Positions 16,674 through 26,144 are shown, counted from the stretch's first letter. The stretch is 64,000 nt of DNA from Vibrio celticus (GCF_024347335.1 NZ_AP025464.1:310001-374000); one strand, 5' to 3'. The notes: a model not told the origin generated them from the sequence alone. Translations and numbers: made by a program.

Positions 16674-17579
16674 ATGAAAAGTACCGAACTAAATCTAATT
16701 CCTATATTTGTTGCTATCTATGAAGAGCAGAACTTATCTAGAGCTGCTAATCGCATGGATATAAGCCAACCAGCAGTGAGTAAAGCACTTGCAAGGTTGA
16801 GAGATATCTATGATGAGCCACTGTTTCATCGCACCACATCAGGCGTAGAGCCAACCACATTCGCGATTGATATCTATCCTGCAATGGCCGCTGCACTTAA
16901 AAATTTTACTTCTACTTTATCTGCATCAAGAGACTTCGATCCTAAAACATCTGGCCGTGTGTTTTCCATTGCCTGCGTCTCGGCGGCGAGCTACGAAATG
17001 ATGCCAAAAGTCATGCAGTTAATCAGCCAAGTTGCGCCAGGTATCGCGTTAGAGGTTCATCCTCTGTTTACCGAAGACTATGAGTCTGATTTAAGGCTTC
17101 AAAGACATGACGTGATTGTTGATATGACGCCTAAAGGAAGAACCATGCTCAAGCACGAGGTGATTTCTACAGAAGAGTTGGTCGTGGTGTGTAGTAGTGA
17201 TCATCCTACGGTTGGCGATACGATCGATATGGAACAGTTCTTAGCGCTCGAACATGTGGTTGTATCAAGGTGGCATGCGCGCAAAAGCTTATTGAGCTCT
17301 GAGCACTACAGTGACCTTGAGAAACGTAGAATCGTGTATCGTGCAGCGGGCGTTGTAGAGATGCTGCCTGTTATCGAAGGCTCTGAGTACATCGGTGTAA
17401 TGCCTATTTCATCGGTGCGTTGTTTTGCTGAAAAGTACTCGGTTAAAACACTGCCATTACCCTTCGAGTTGGAAGACCTCGATATGTGTATGATTTGGCA
17501 TCCAAGCCGTACTAATGAACCAAGCCATAAGTGGTTACGAGCTAAGATCAAAGCGGCAGCAAAAGAGTTATCAAGTTAG
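16674..17579 (+). CDS. LysR-family transcriptional regulator
   Basis: This 301-residue DNA-binding regulator has an N-terminal winged helix-turn-helix (about residues 1-60; NLSRAANRMDISQPAVSKAL is the recognition motif) and a C-terminal effector-binding domain of the periplasmic-binding-protein fold. The effector is unknown. It follows the Bat operon on the same strand behind a probable terminator and is followed closely by the lipid-kinase gene. The region contains three palindromes of LysR-box type (5370, 9849 and 26145), none directly in front of this gene, so it may regulate the sulfatase/MoxR/anSME units (inference). Confidence 0.95.
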   Translation: MKSTELNLIPIFVAIYEEQNLSRAANRMDISQPAVSKALARLRDIYDEPLFHRTTSGVEPTTFAIDIYPAMAAALKNFTSTLSASRDFDPKTSGRVFSIACVSAASYEMMPKVMQLISQVAPGIALEVHPLFTEDYESDLRLQRHDVIVDMTPKGRTMLKHEVISTEELVVVCSSDHPTVGDTIDMEQFLALEHVVVSRWHARKSLLSSEHYSDLEKRRIVYRAAGVVEMLPVIEGSEYIGVMPISSVRCFAEKYSVKTLPLPFELEDLDMCMIWHPSRTNEPSHKWLRAKIKAAAKELSS

Positions 17580-17598
17580 CCTATACAAGGACATAGCC

Positions 17599-18504
17599 AT
17601 GGAAAGCATTCGCGCGATTTTAAACGGAAAGAAAGCCAATATCCCAGAATTAAGGCAAGCCATCTTTGCGGTGAGGGACAATGATATTGACCTGCAAGTT
17701 AGAGTGACTTGGGAATCGTCGGATATGTTCCGTTTGGTAAGCGAGGCAATATGCGATGGTGTTAAGCGCCTGATTGTGGCGGGTGGCGATGGAACGGTGA
17801 ATGAAGCCGTTAACGCGCTCAACCAGTTCCGTGTCAGTGAGAGACCACAATTGGCGATTATCCCGATGGGCACTGCGAATGATTTTGCTACCGCAACGGG
17901 AATACCTAATGATATTCAGGGGGCCTTTGAGTTAGCGCTGGAAGGTAAGGCGTTTGCGGTTGATAGCGTGCGTGCGAATGACCGCTACTTTATGAATGTC
18001 GCTGCGGCGGGTTTTGGTGCTGAAGTCACAGCTGAAACGCCAGTCGAGCTTAAAGATTTTCTTGGTGGTGGCGCGTATACGTTAACAGGTGTGGTGAAAG
18101 CACTCGGCTTTAAGCCTTACAGTGGCACGTTGACCATAGACAAAGGCAGCTTTACTGGGGAGATCCTGGTTGGTGCTTTTTGTAATGGTCGCTTAGCGGG
18201 TGGAGGACAAGAGTTAGCACCCAAAGCATTGATTGATGACGGCTTGATGGATCTTACTTTGGTCAAAACCTTTGTGGCTTCTGATTTGCCAAAAGTCATC
18301 GAAGAGCTCAAACATCCGGCGGACAATGGCAAGTACATTGTCCATACTCAAGCTCGCTGGTTAGAGATAGATTTCCCACAATCACTGCCAATTAACTTAG
18401 ACGGCGAACCTTATCGGTCGAACCAAATCCGTTTTGAAGTCATGCCATCCAGTATTTGTTTGGTGTTGCCAGAAAACAGTCCTTGTTTGGTGAAAAACCG
18501 GTAA
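17599..18504 (+). CDS. yegS: YegS-like lipid/diacylglycerol kinase
   Basis: About 301 residues from the ATG at 17599, chosen because AAGGA lies seven bases upstream and because the length then matches E. coli YegS. The frame is open further upstream into the LysR gene, but that part is out-of-frame LysR sequence. The DAGK catalytic domain shows the nucleotide-binding loop VAGGDGTVNEAVNAL and LAIIPMGTANDFA. Later FMNVAAAGFGAEV, a Gly-rich GGGQELAPKALIDDGLMDL segment and NLDGEP are typical of the second domain. It should phosphorylate a membrane lipid using ATP. It starts 20 bp after the LysR stop, so co-transcription is likely. Confidence 0.92.
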   Translation: MESIRAILNGKKANIPELRQAIFAVRDNDIDLQVRVTWESSDMFRLVSEAICDGVKRLIVAGGDGTVNEAVNALNQFRVSERPQLAIIPMGTANDFATATGIPNDIQGAFELALEGKAFAVDSVRANDRYFMNVAAAGFGAEVTAETPVELKDFLGGGAYTLTGVVKALGFKPYSGTLTIDKGSFTGEILVGAFCNGRLAGGGQELAPKALIDDGLMDLTLVKTFVASDLPKVIEELKHPADNGKYIVHTQARWLEIDFPQSLPINLDGEPYRSNQIRFEVMPSSICLVLPENSPCLVKNR

Positions 18505-18523
18505 ACCACTTCGGTTGGGTAAA

Positions 18524-18556
18524 CGGAGTGATCGACCGTTAGGGTCATTCACTCTG
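18524..18556. terminator. Two-stage hairpin between converging genes
   Basis: The outer stem is 18524-18531 with 18549-18556 (one G-T pair) and the inner stem is 18534-18537 with 18543-18546. It lies between the converging lipid-kinase and GGDEF-EAL genes. There is no good T run, so terminator activity is uncertain. Confidence 0.4.
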
Positions 18557-18566
18557 CTAAGATTCG

Positions 18567-21041
18567 TTATGCCTCTTTTTGCGTTTGTTCTGAATTAAGC
18601 AAGAAGTAAGATAACCAGTCATCAATCGGCAGAGGACGCGCAAAGAAATAGCCTTGAGCGTATTTACAACCGATCTGGCGCAGCGTCTTCACATGGTTCT
18701 GGGTTTCAAGACCTTCTGCAATAACTGAAAAGTCGAGTATTTGCGCGAGTTTAAGCACCGCGCAAGTAATCTCGTAATCAACCTTTGATGAGTTAATATC
18801 TTCAATAAAGCTTCGATCTAACTTTACGCAATCAGCCGAAAGATTCTTCAACACCGACAACGAAGAATAACCCGTTCCAAAATCATCGATAGCGATCTTG
18901 TAACCTTTAGAATGAAGTACCTCAATGGTTCTCGAACAGGTTTCAAAATCACGCATCATGTCTCTTTCGGTAATCTCAAGCAGCAATTGATGAGGTTGGC
19001 AATCCGTTTCATCCAATATCACTTGTAGCTGCTCGGCGAGGTCTGTCATATAGAACATTCTCGCTGAGAAATTGATTGAGAAAATCACGCCTTGTAGGTC
19101 TATTCCCGTTCGTTGCCATTCAGTGATCAAGTTTGCCACTTTCTTAAACACCCACTTATCGATGTCGATAATGAGGTCACTTTTCTCCGCAACTTCAAGG
19201 AAATCAATCGGTGGCAGTAAGCCCAATTTAGGGTGTCGCCAGCGAATAAGTGCTTCGGCGCCAATGATGCCCTGTGAGTCTAAGTCGACTTTGGGCTGGA
19301 AGAACACTTCAAGCTCGTCGTTAGCAATCGCTTGATGAAGCCCGATGTTGGTTTCGATTAAGTCGTTTACTTCATGGGTCATTTTATCCGCATAGATTCT
19401 GTATTGGTCTCGACCGTTCCGTTTGGCGTGATACATGGCGGTATCTGCGTTGCGAATTAAGGTTTCACGATCCAAACCATGAGTAGGGTACTCACAAACA
19501 CCAATACTCGCGGAGACGAAGATAGAATTATCATCGATGTAATACGGCTTTCTTAATGCTTGGTTCAAGCGATCGGCGATCGGTTCACCTTCTTCTAAGC
19601 CAATGTTGGTATACACAACCAAGAACTCGTCGCCACCCATTCTAGCAACAAAGCCTTTATCGCCGACTAAGTTATTCAGAATGTCAGAGACATTGACTAA
19701 TAAGTTGTCTCCGGGCGCATGCCCTAAGGAGTCGTTAATGGTCTTAAATTCATCAATATCAAGATAAAACAATAAGAAAGAGGCGTTGCTCTCACTGGAT
19801 TTTCTAATCTCTTCATCCAATTGTTTGGTGGCCAACAGTCGGTTAGCCAAATTCGTCAGTGGATCATGGTGTGCGAGGAAGTCGAAGTTCTTCTTCTCTT
19901 CTGTGAGGTCGAGGTAGGCCTCGGACAGCCTTAAAGCCATGTCGTTATAGGCTTTTTCTAAGTGAGACCATTCGTCACTTCTGCCTAAGTTGATTGGGTT
20001 TTTGAGGCTACCGGATTCTAAACGGTCGAAGCCATGTCTAAGTGCATTGAGTGGCTTTCGAATGTGATGTCTAACAACGTGGCTAACCAGCAACATCGAT
20101 AGCACGACGGCTGAAATGCTGATGACAATCGCATTGAGCCTTGATAGACCAATCTCTTGTTCAAGCTGGTCTGTCAGTTCTAAGGCTTGGTTTTGTACGC
20201 GTGATTCGGTTTGTTCTACCATCTCCAACAAGTCACTTTGGGCAACTAACAGTGATGCCATCACCAACCAACGCTGTTCCAGATTCGCTCTAATGCGTTT
20301 TAAAGCCGCGTTGTATCGTTTTACCGTTCGATGAATTTTTTTCTTCTCAGCAATCACCGCTGAGGTTTCGATATCGACGTTTTCTAAATGGAGCAAAAAT
20401 ATATCGAGTTCTTTCTCGACCTCGATAAGCAGGACTTTCTCGGTCTCTGGCGTGATACGGCTGTGAATGTCACCGACCATTTTTCCCGAGGTGAGAAACG
20501 ACTCTCGTAGCATGTTGATGAGATCTAATTCATTGTTATAACGGATGAAATTAGGTTGGTCCAAGTGCCTTAGCTTGCTGTCGGCGATCGCAAATTCGAG
20601 TTGATCAAGTTGCTCGGCTAATGCAGCGTCGATTTGATTGGTCTGCTTAAGGATTCGATTCAGTGCTAGCGAACTGCCTAAGAAACGGTGGAAGTTGTCG
20701 ATAAAGGCATCGATCTTTTGCGAGAAACCTTCGTTGGTCGAAAGATCTCTCAGTCGTTGCAGTTGGAAATCGACATTGAACGCTTCTTCCGACAGTGTGG
20801 TTTCGCTGAACAAAAAAGTCTGTTCCAGCAGCTTAACTCGAGAGGTGAGCGTAAACACGCGACGACTGATTTCAGAGTTAACTATAAGATCTGATACGTG
20901 TGTCGAGGTTTCCGTTTTGAGCGTCGACTCGACGTAATAGAGCGAGCGGATCACCATGATGACCGCAAGGCTCACAATCAATAGCGAAACCAGATTCGAA
21001 ATAATGAGCCGTTGGGTGATGTTTATCTGAGGTAGTTTCAT
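18567..21041 (-). CDS. Membrane HAMP-GGDEF-EAL cyclic-di-GMP protein
   Basis: About 824 residues. The ATG at 21041 is preferred over the upstream TTG at 21053 because it has GGAAG in front and overlaps the preceding stop as ATGA. A membrane helix at about residues 12-35 and another near 305-325 enclose a helical periplasmic sensor domain. A HAMP-like segment follows (RKPLNALRHGFDRLESG), then a GGDEF domain with the intact motif ARMGGDEF but no RxxD inhibitory site just before it. The EAL domain has EALIRWRHP, DDFGTGYSS, KLDRSFI and AEGLET. It may make, but more likely degrades, cyclic di-GMP. Coupling to the binding protein at 21038-22156 resembles the V. cholerae NspS-MbaA pair. Confidence 0.95.
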   Translation of the reverse strand: MKLPQINITQRLIISNLVSLLIVSLAVIMVIRSLYYVESTLKTETSTHVSDLIVNSEISRRVFTLTSRVKLLEQTFLFSETTLSEEAFNVDFQLQRLRDLSTNEGFSQKIDAFIDNFHRFLGSSLALNRILKQTNQIDAALAEQLDQLEFAIADSKLRHLDQPNFIRYNNELDLINMLRESFLTSGKMVGDIHSRITPETEKVLLIEVEKELDIFLLHLENVDIETSAVIAEKKKIHRTVKRYNAALKRIRANLEQRWLVMASLLVAQSDLLEMVEQTESRVQNQALELTDQLEQEIGLSRLNAIVISISAVVLSMLLVSHVVRHHIRKPLNALRHGFDRLESGSLKNPINLGRSDEWSHLEKAYNDMALRLSEAYLDLTEEKKNFDFLAHHDPLTNLANRLLATKQLDEEIRKSSESNASFLLFYLDIDEFKTINDSLGHAPGDNLLVNVSDILNNLVGDKGFVARMGGDEFLVVYTNIGLEEGEPIADRLNQALRKPYYIDDNSIFVSASIGVCEYPTHGLDRETLIRNADTAMYHAKRNGRDQYRIYADKMTHEVNDLIETNIGLHQAIANDELEVFFQPKVDLDSQGIIGAEALIRWRHPKLGLLPPIDFLEVAEKSDLIIDIDKWVFKKVANLITEWQRTGIDLQGVIFSINFSARMFYMTDLAEQLQVILDETDCQPHQLLLEITERDMMRDFETCSRTIEVLHSKGYKIAIDDFGTGYSSLSVLKNLSADCVKLDRSFIEDINSSKVDYEITCAVLKLAQILDFSVIAEGLETQNHVKTLRQIGCKYAQGYFFARPLPIDDWLSYFLLNSEQTQKEA

Positions 21042-22156
21042 TGTGGCTTCCAAATTTTCAGATACGCTTCACGGTAGCCATTTTTAGGGTCGTAGATGCC
21101 TTTGTCTGACTGGCTGATGAGTTCTTCAACATTATCGGGCGTGACGAGATGCACAGGGGCAGAGTAGCCACTCGGAGGCATCTGATTGAATGCTCGATTG
21201 AGCTCGTCGACAATTTGCCAACCTTGTAGATATAAGGGTTCAGGTACCGTCGCCAGTTGGAATTGACCGCTATTGATTCTTTTGTACGCGGCTTTGCTGC
21301 CGTCACCCGCTGAAATGTTTTGTGGTATTAGCCTATACTCTTCGAGATTAGATTCCAAAGACGGGATCGCGTAATCAATGTAGAGGTCGTTGATGGCTAA
21401 GATATGAGTGATTTTTTCGCCATATTGATCATCAAGGTTCTTCAACGTCGCAGGCATCTGCTCAGCAATTTTATCGAGCGGTAAGTAGTTCAACTCAAGT
21501 ACATCACAGGTACCGCAACGCTTGATGGTGTTGACCATCGCATTGGCTTTGATCATCGCAATTTCATAGTTCGGGTCGGTAAACACCACGGTTTTTGCTC
21601 GCCCGTTTGAGTTAACAATCGCGAGTAGCGCGGCCACTTCCGCCACATCGAGAGGGTCGGTGGTGATGTTGGTGTATAAGCCGATTTCAGGGTTGCCACC
21701 GACAAGTTCAGTCGCGTGCCAGCCAATAACAACGATTCCGAGATCTTCCGCTTGTTTCAAAATGGTTTTGTGTCGAACAGCATCAATGCCTCCAAGCACA
21801 ATGGCGTCGGGTTCAAAGCCAATCGCTTTTCGGATAGCTGCACCCTGACGTACTTCTGAGCCTAAGCCATCAATGAACCTCAGATGCCAATTGATATTTG
21901 AAATGGCCTCAGAGATGCCTTTACCCACCCCGTAAACGCCACCATTACGTAAATCAGACGCGACAAAAATAACGTTTTTTTCATGACGCACCGCAGGGCC
22001 TTGCATTGGGCCATCCCAAGTTCTCTGGTTGGAAACCGCTCGCATCACTTTTTCTTCAGCATATTGGAAGAAATCGTCTTCATGATTACCGGCAAAACTC
22101 TGAGAGTAGCAAGTAGTAGCGAGCAACAAACTCGCAAAATTTAATCTCTTATTCAT
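21038..22156 (-). CDS. Periplasmic sugar-type binding protein coupled to a GGDEF-EAL receptor
   Basis: This 372-residue protein has a signal peptide (about residues 1-22, ending SFAG) and the type I periplasmic-binding fold of the ribose/LacI-like class: VIFVASDLRNGGVYGVGKGI at the N-terminal lobe, DAIVLGGIDA and VVIGWHA, then TVVFTDPNYEIAMIKANAM, and HILAINDLYIDYAIPSL. The ligand is unknown. No ABC transporter genes are near. Its stop overlaps the ATG of the GGDEF-EAL gene, which points to a sensor role: the liganded protein would touch the periplasmic domain of that receptor. It is divergent from the LuxP-like gene at 22238, with only about 80 bp between them. Confidence 0.88.
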   Translation of the reverse strand: MNKRLNFASLLLATTCYSQSFAGNHEDDFFQYAEEKVMRAVSNQRTWDGPMQGPAVRHEKNVIFVASDLRNGGVYGVGKGISEAISNINWHLRFIDGLGSEVRQGAAIRKAIGFEPDAIVLGGIDAVRHKTILKQAEDLGIVVIGWHATELVGGNPEIGLYTNITTDPLDVAEVAALLAIVNSNGRAKTVVFTDPNYEIAMIKANAMVNTIKRCGTCDVLELNYLPLDKIAEQMPATLKNLDDQYGEKITHILAINDLYIDYAIPSLESNLEEYRLIPQNISAGDGSKAAYKRINSGQFQLATVPEPLYLQGWQIVDELNRAFNQMPPSGYSAPVHLVTPDNVEELISQSDKGIYDPKNGYREAYLKIWKPQ

Positions 22157-22237
22157 ATGGCTTATAAAACGCTTTAACTTATAATCGCCCTATATTTATA
22201 ATATTGTTAATAAACATTCAAACATTTGGTAACAGTT

Positions 22238-23332
22238 ATGCCGGGTCAACTTTATAAAAATATTTTACCAACCCTACTGACAGCGTGTTTTTGCCTCCCT
22301 TTGTACGTCAATGCTGACGGCGTAAGGTCGGAGGCTGATGTAAAGAAACTTGAAAAATTTCAAGAGACTGTAAGTGGCGAGCCAATTTCATTAGCTCCGA
22401 TGTCGGTAGAAAAACCGGTAAGAATTGCGCTGATTTATCCAAGTGCAGATATTTCTGACTTTTGGACAAGAAATTACACCGCATTGAAGCAAAGGCTCAT
22501 CGCTTTGGAACTGCCTTTTGAGATCAGTGAGTTTACCTCAAGGCAAATTGAGCACTCATTACAAACCCAATACACCGAGCAAGTCCTGAATTCTGAGACG
22601 CCTTATGACTTCGTCATTTTTGGTCCTTCTGAATTGGGTATCCAAGCAGGTAACATTCAAAAACTGTCCGCTTCCAAAGATTTCAAAACCTTTATTTGGG
22701 CGTTTCACACACCTAATGAGCAATGGAAACATCAACCAGACAGCTGGTTTGATTTCTCAAGCGCGATGGGGGCTGAGGTGCTTTGTGACCATGTGGTGAA
22801 AGAGCTGGGAAATGAAGTTGAGTTTTCAGCTAATCGAGGAATCCCTGGAATAACAGATACTCAACGTTCACAGGGTTTCATTGATTGTGTAGAGGAAAAA
22901 GGTGATTGGTTAACTGTGTATGAGCACTTCGGGCAATACCAGAAGATAGGTGGCGCCGATGGGATTCGTTTAGTGCTCGGTAACTTCCCCGAAGTGACCA
23001 TGGTTCACAATGCCAATACTGCGATGACCATGGGAGCGGTGGATGCTTTAAACAAGGCTGACATGTTGTCTGAAATCTATGTAACGGGTTGGGGCGGTAC
23101 TGCTAAAGAGATAGAAAAGATTCGTTCAGATGAATTAGACGCGACGCCTATGCGAATGAGTGATGACCTTGGTGTGGCAACGGCCGAAGCGATTAAGTTT
23201 CACTTGGAAGAGCGAGAGGCAGAAGTCCCGTTGGTTTACTTAGGCCGTATCACCGTTGTGCACAATAAGATGAATGACGACCAATTAAATCAGCTAACCA
23301 CAGAAGCGTTTCGTTACTCGGGCAAGAATTAG
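22238..23332 (+). CDS. LuxP-like periplasmic binding protein
   Basis: About 364 residues from the ATG at 22238; a TTG at 22226 would only lengthen the signal peptide. The signal peptide ends near YVNA. The second half closely follows V. harveyi LuxP (from memory): GAVDAL, TGWGGT, MRMSDDLGVATAEAIKF and a C-terminal FRYSGKN. Of the remembered AI-2 contacts, the Ser and Trp of SDFW, the Thr before GAVDAL, the Trp of GWGG and the Arg of MRM are kept. The Gln near the first loop and the Asn before the HTP segment differ. So it may bind a different sugar-like ligand. No LuxQ gene is adjacent; the neighbour receptor is the GGDEF-EAL protein. Confidence 0.85.
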   Translation: MPGQLYKNILPTLLTACFCLPLYVNADGVRSEADVKKLEKFQETVSGEPISLAPMSVEKPVRIALIYPSADISDFWTRNYTALKQRLIALELPFEISEFTSRQIEHSLQTQYTEQVLNSETPYDFVIFGPSELGIQAGNIQKLSASKDFKTFIWAFHTPNEQWKHQPDSWFDFSSAMGAEVLCDHVVKELGNEVEFSANRGIPGITDTQRSQGFIDCVEEKGDWLTVYEHFGQYQKIGGADGIRLVLGNFPEVTMVHNANTAMTMGAVDALNKADMLSEIYVTGWGGTAKEIEKIRSDELDATPMRMSDDLGVATAEAIKFHLEEREAEVPLVYLGRITVVHNKMNDDQLNQLTTEAFRYSGKN

Positions 23333-23360
23333 GTTCGATCCATCTAGCCTTTATCAATCA

Positions 23361-23418
23361 AAAAGAGCCGCTTATCTGTTTCGACCTAGTGAGTCAGAAA
23401 TAGATAAACGGCTCTTTT
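23361..23418. terminator. Bidirectional terminator between converging genes
   Basis: A 10-bp stem (23361-23370 with 23409-23418) continues after one mismatch with six more pairs (23372-23377 with 23402-23407). A and T runs flank it, so it can serve the LuxP-like gene and the converging alkaline-phosphatase-like gene. Confidence 0.85.
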
Positions 23419-23471
23419 ATTGAGTGGGTTCCGGATTAGACATCTAGCTCACGAAACCGTAGAGATTGAGT

Positions 23472-25154
23472 CTACTCAGTGATCTCTTGTAACACCTCTC
23501 CAATTGACCCACTTGGTTGGGTGATACCCAGTTTGTTCGAAAGCGTTGGCGCAATATCATATGGCGTCACTGCTCGTGATACCTTCTTAGCTTCAACGTC
23601 GTAACCTGCAAAGATCACAGGCACGTGCGTGTCGTACTTCCACGGAGAACCATGTGTTGAGGCAATTTGAAGGCCTTCCATGTCGTTAATGTAGCTGCGC
23701 GGTGCAAATACTACGTATACATCGCCAGAACGAGCAGGGTGGTAGTTGTTTTTAATTAGCTGCATCACATGCGTGTCCGGTACTCGGTTAGCCGCAATGT
23801 CACTGCTTGATACAGCAAACGCAACACCTTTCACTTTTGCAATTTCATCCGCAATAGCTTCTTGCACCTTAGCCAGATCAAGCTTCTTCTCAGCGATCAG
23901 ATCATGATTCAGATAGATGTAAGGTTGTGCATACAAGCGAATCGCTTCTTTGGTTAGACCAAATTCATCCTTCAATCGTTTTTCGACACCACTCGAGAGT
24001 AGTGTGTCTTTATTGAAGTATTGAGCTTGATTGAAGCCAAGCGCATTTGCCGCAGGTGAAGATTCCGGAACACCGTGGTCGGCAGATAGCACAATTAATG
24101 TGTTTTCTAGCCCGACTTGGTTATCCACGGTTTTGAAAAGCTTAGCGAGAGTCTTATCAAGTCGGATAAGGTTGTCTTCTGTTTCTAGGCTTTCAGGGCC
24201 GTAGAGGTGCACCACGTAGTCGTTTGATGAAAAACTTACAGACAGATAATCGGTTACGTCACTTTGGCCAAGCTTCTCTTGCATCAACAAGGTGCTAGCG
24301 AAGTTTTCCGTGATCTCGTCACCAGCAGGGCTCACGGTTAGGGTGGTGCTGTAGTACTTGTAACTTGCTGGGCCGTATGGGTGAGGGAAGGTGCGTTTGA
24401 AGTCACCGAGTTTCACTTTGTGTTCGGTATCGTGTTCTTGCAACGTGTACTTATCACGCGGTAATGAGAGCTCCCATTTCTGTTTGGAATACTGAGCAGC
24501 AATCGCTTTCTCGTTCCAGCGTGATACCCAATCTGGATACTCGTCGTAGTAATAGTTACTGGTGACAAACTCAGATTGTGCTTTGGAGAACCAGAAGGCT
24601 TTACCACTGTGTCCTGCCAATGAGATTGCGCCGCGGTCTTTCACTGATACACCGAACACTTTTGATTTGCCACTATTGGAAATCGTCAGTTCGTCACCAA
24701 ACGTGGTGGAGAGTATTGGCTCTGGAGAGCGACCATCGCCTTGTGCTGTCTTCTGCGTTGGGTCGATCTCTGTTGCTTTATCGACACCCGCACCAGAGGT
24801 CAGCATTTGGTAGTTACCGTCTTCTACGTTATACACCAAACGTTCTTCGCTACGGTCATACCAAACGTTACCTACCATGCCGTGTACGCTCGGTGGAGCA
24901 CCTGTTGCAAGCGACACATGGCCCACGATCGTTTCCGTGTTGCCATGTTGGTAGTTTGCATTGGTGTAGTAGGTACCATCATCCATTAAGTACCGGAAAC
25001 CGCCTTCACCGAAGTTGTGCTTATATCGTTCGATTAGATCCGCGCGCAGGCCATCTACCGTGATTTGAAGGACTAGATTTGGCTTCTCCTCAGCTGAAAC
25101 TGGGAGAGCGCAGAGTAAGGCGAGGGTTAGTCCTGAAAGCTTGGTGTATTGCAT
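23472..25154 (-). CDS. Secreted alkaline-phosphatase-superfamily enzyme (PafA-like)
   Basis: This 560-residue protein has a signal peptide ending PVSAEE. The alkaline phosphatase/nucleotide pyrophosphatase fold is seen in LQITVDGLRADL (first metal-binding Asp, about residue 34), a likely nucleophile Thr75 in GNTETIVGHVS, the following TGAPPSVHGMVGNVWYD, and LIVLSADHGVPES (Asp/His metal ligands). The layout matches PafA-type calcium-independent phosphatases, which use Thr. It should hydrolyse phosphomonoesters in the periplasm. It is distantly related by fold to the sulfatases but lacks the formylglycine motif. It lies 141 bp downstream of the FGE-like lipoprotein gene on the same strand. Confidence 0.9.
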   Translation of the reverse strand: MQYTKLSGLTLALLCALPVSAEEKPNLVLQITVDGLRADLIERYKHNFGEGGFRYLMDDGTYYTNANYQHGNTETIVGHVSLATGAPPSVHGMVGNVWYDRSEERLVYNVEDGNYQMLTSGAGVDKATEIDPTQKTAQGDGRSPEPILSTTFGDELTISNSGKSKVFGVSVKDRGAISLAGHSGKAFWFSKAQSEFVTSNYYYDEYPDWVSRWNEKAIAAQYSKQKWELSLPRDKYTLQEHDTEHKVKLGDFKRTFPHPYGPASYKYYSTTLTVSPAGDEITENFASTLLMQEKLGQSDVTDYLSVSFSSNDYVVHLYGPESLETEDNLIRLDKTLAKLFKTVDNQVGLENTLIVLSADHGVPESSPAANALGFNQAQYFNKDTLLSSGVEKRLKDEFGLTKEAIRLYAQPYIYLNHDLIAEKKLDLAKVQEAIADEIAKVKGVAFAVSSSDIAANRVPDTHVMQLIKNNYHPARSGDVYVVFAPRSYINDMEGLQIASTHGSPWKYDTHVPVIFAGYDVEAKKVSRAVTPYDIAPTLSNKLGITQPSGSIGEVLQEITE

Positions 25155-25295
25155 AGAGTTTCCTTATTCACTGTTGCCGCTGAGTTCTAATGTTTGTACA
25201 GTGCGAATCGTATTTTTTTGTATTGTTGGTGGCGATTAGTGAACCATAACCTTCGGCACCTTTAGTTGGTTCGCTTCGTTAGCTAGTTTACAGCT

Positions 25296-26084
25296 TTAGT
25301 TCGTATCCTTAACTAAACGCAGCCCCATATCTGACATAGTGATCGATTGGCTTGCGAAGTCACGACGGTAACTTTCAGATTCATTTTCGTCATAAGCAAA
25401 GCTGCCACCGCGAACCGATTTGTGCGATAAACCAACGTCGCTGTGTTTTGCGTTGTTAGGGTTGTCTGTTGGACCGAATCGGTAGAAGGTGTCATCGAAG
25501 GCATCAATGACAAACTCGCCCACGTTTCCTGTCATGTCATATAAGCCTAGTTCATTTGGTTTCTTTAGCCCGACTGGATGTGCGCTATTTTTAGAATTTG
25601 CTGAGTACCACGCAACATCATCTAAGTTATTGGAACCACTGTAAGTATAGCCTTTACTTTTGTTGCCACCTTTGGCTGCAAATTCCCATTCAGCTTCAGT
25701 AGGCAAACGGTATTCTTCGCCTGTAAGTTCGTTCAATTGCTCGACGAAGTAGCTCGCTTGTTGCCAGCTAAGGTTATTGACTGGAACTTGTGGGTTTTGG
25801 AAATAACTGAGAGATGAACCCATCACCGATTCGAACAATTCTTGAGTCACCTCAAACTTCGCAATATAAAAACTATCTACAGTTACATTACGTGCAGGAC
25901 GCTCTGCTTTGGTCGCTTCTGGATCGTTCGACCCCATGGTGAATGTGCCGCCTTCAACCAACACCATCTCTTGGTCAATTTGTTGGGCGATAGGATGTGT
26001 AGGCACGTTTGCACAGCCACTCAGAAGAATAGTCATGGTGACGCTGCTAATTGTTGCTAACTGTTTGTAATTAAGAAATTTCAT
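25296..26084 (-). CDS. FGE/SUMF1-fold lipoprotein lacking the catalytic cysteine
   Basis: About 262 residues from the ATG at 26084, chosen for its GAGG Shine-Dalgarno; the frame extends to 26135 without a better start. The N-terminus ends in a lipobox, LSGC-A, so it is a lipoprotein. The body is the formylglycine-generating-enzyme-like fold: MVLVEGGTFTMGSNDPEA, FEVTQELFESVMG, YRLPTEAEWEFAAKGG, DMTGNVGEF and SVRGGSFAYDENESE. True FGEs use a pair of cysteines in the C-terminal part; here the only cysteine is the lipobox one, so sulfatase maturation by this protein is unlikely. It may bind ligand or protein. It is divergent from the anSME gene. Confidence 0.9.
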   Translation of the reverse strand: MKFLNYKQLATISSVTMTILLSGCANVPTHPIAQQIDQEMVLVEGGTFTMGSNDPEATKAERPARNVTVDSFYIAKFEVTQELFESVMGSSLSYFQNPQVPVNNLSWQQASYFVEQLNELTGEEYRLPTEAEWEFAAKGGNKSKGYTYSGSNNLDDVAWYSANSKNSAHPVGLKKPNELGLYDMTGNVGEFVIDAFDDTFYRFGPTDNPNNAKHSDVGLSHKSVRGGSFAYDENESESYRRDFASQSITMSDMGLRLVKDTN

Positions 26085-26144
26085 CACGTGCCTCAGATGT
26101 TCGAAATAGGGTCTAATTCTAACGTTTAAGGTCATTCCTATTGG

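Noticed and set aside
17515..17598. Upstream extension of the lipid-kinase frame
   Set aside because: It lies inside the LysR coding sequence. The ATG at 17599 has the ribosome site and gives the usual protein length.
25296..26135. Calling the FGE-fold protein a sulfatase-activating enzyme
   Set aside because: It has no catalytic cysteines and carries a lipoprotein signal, so it cannot act like FGE.
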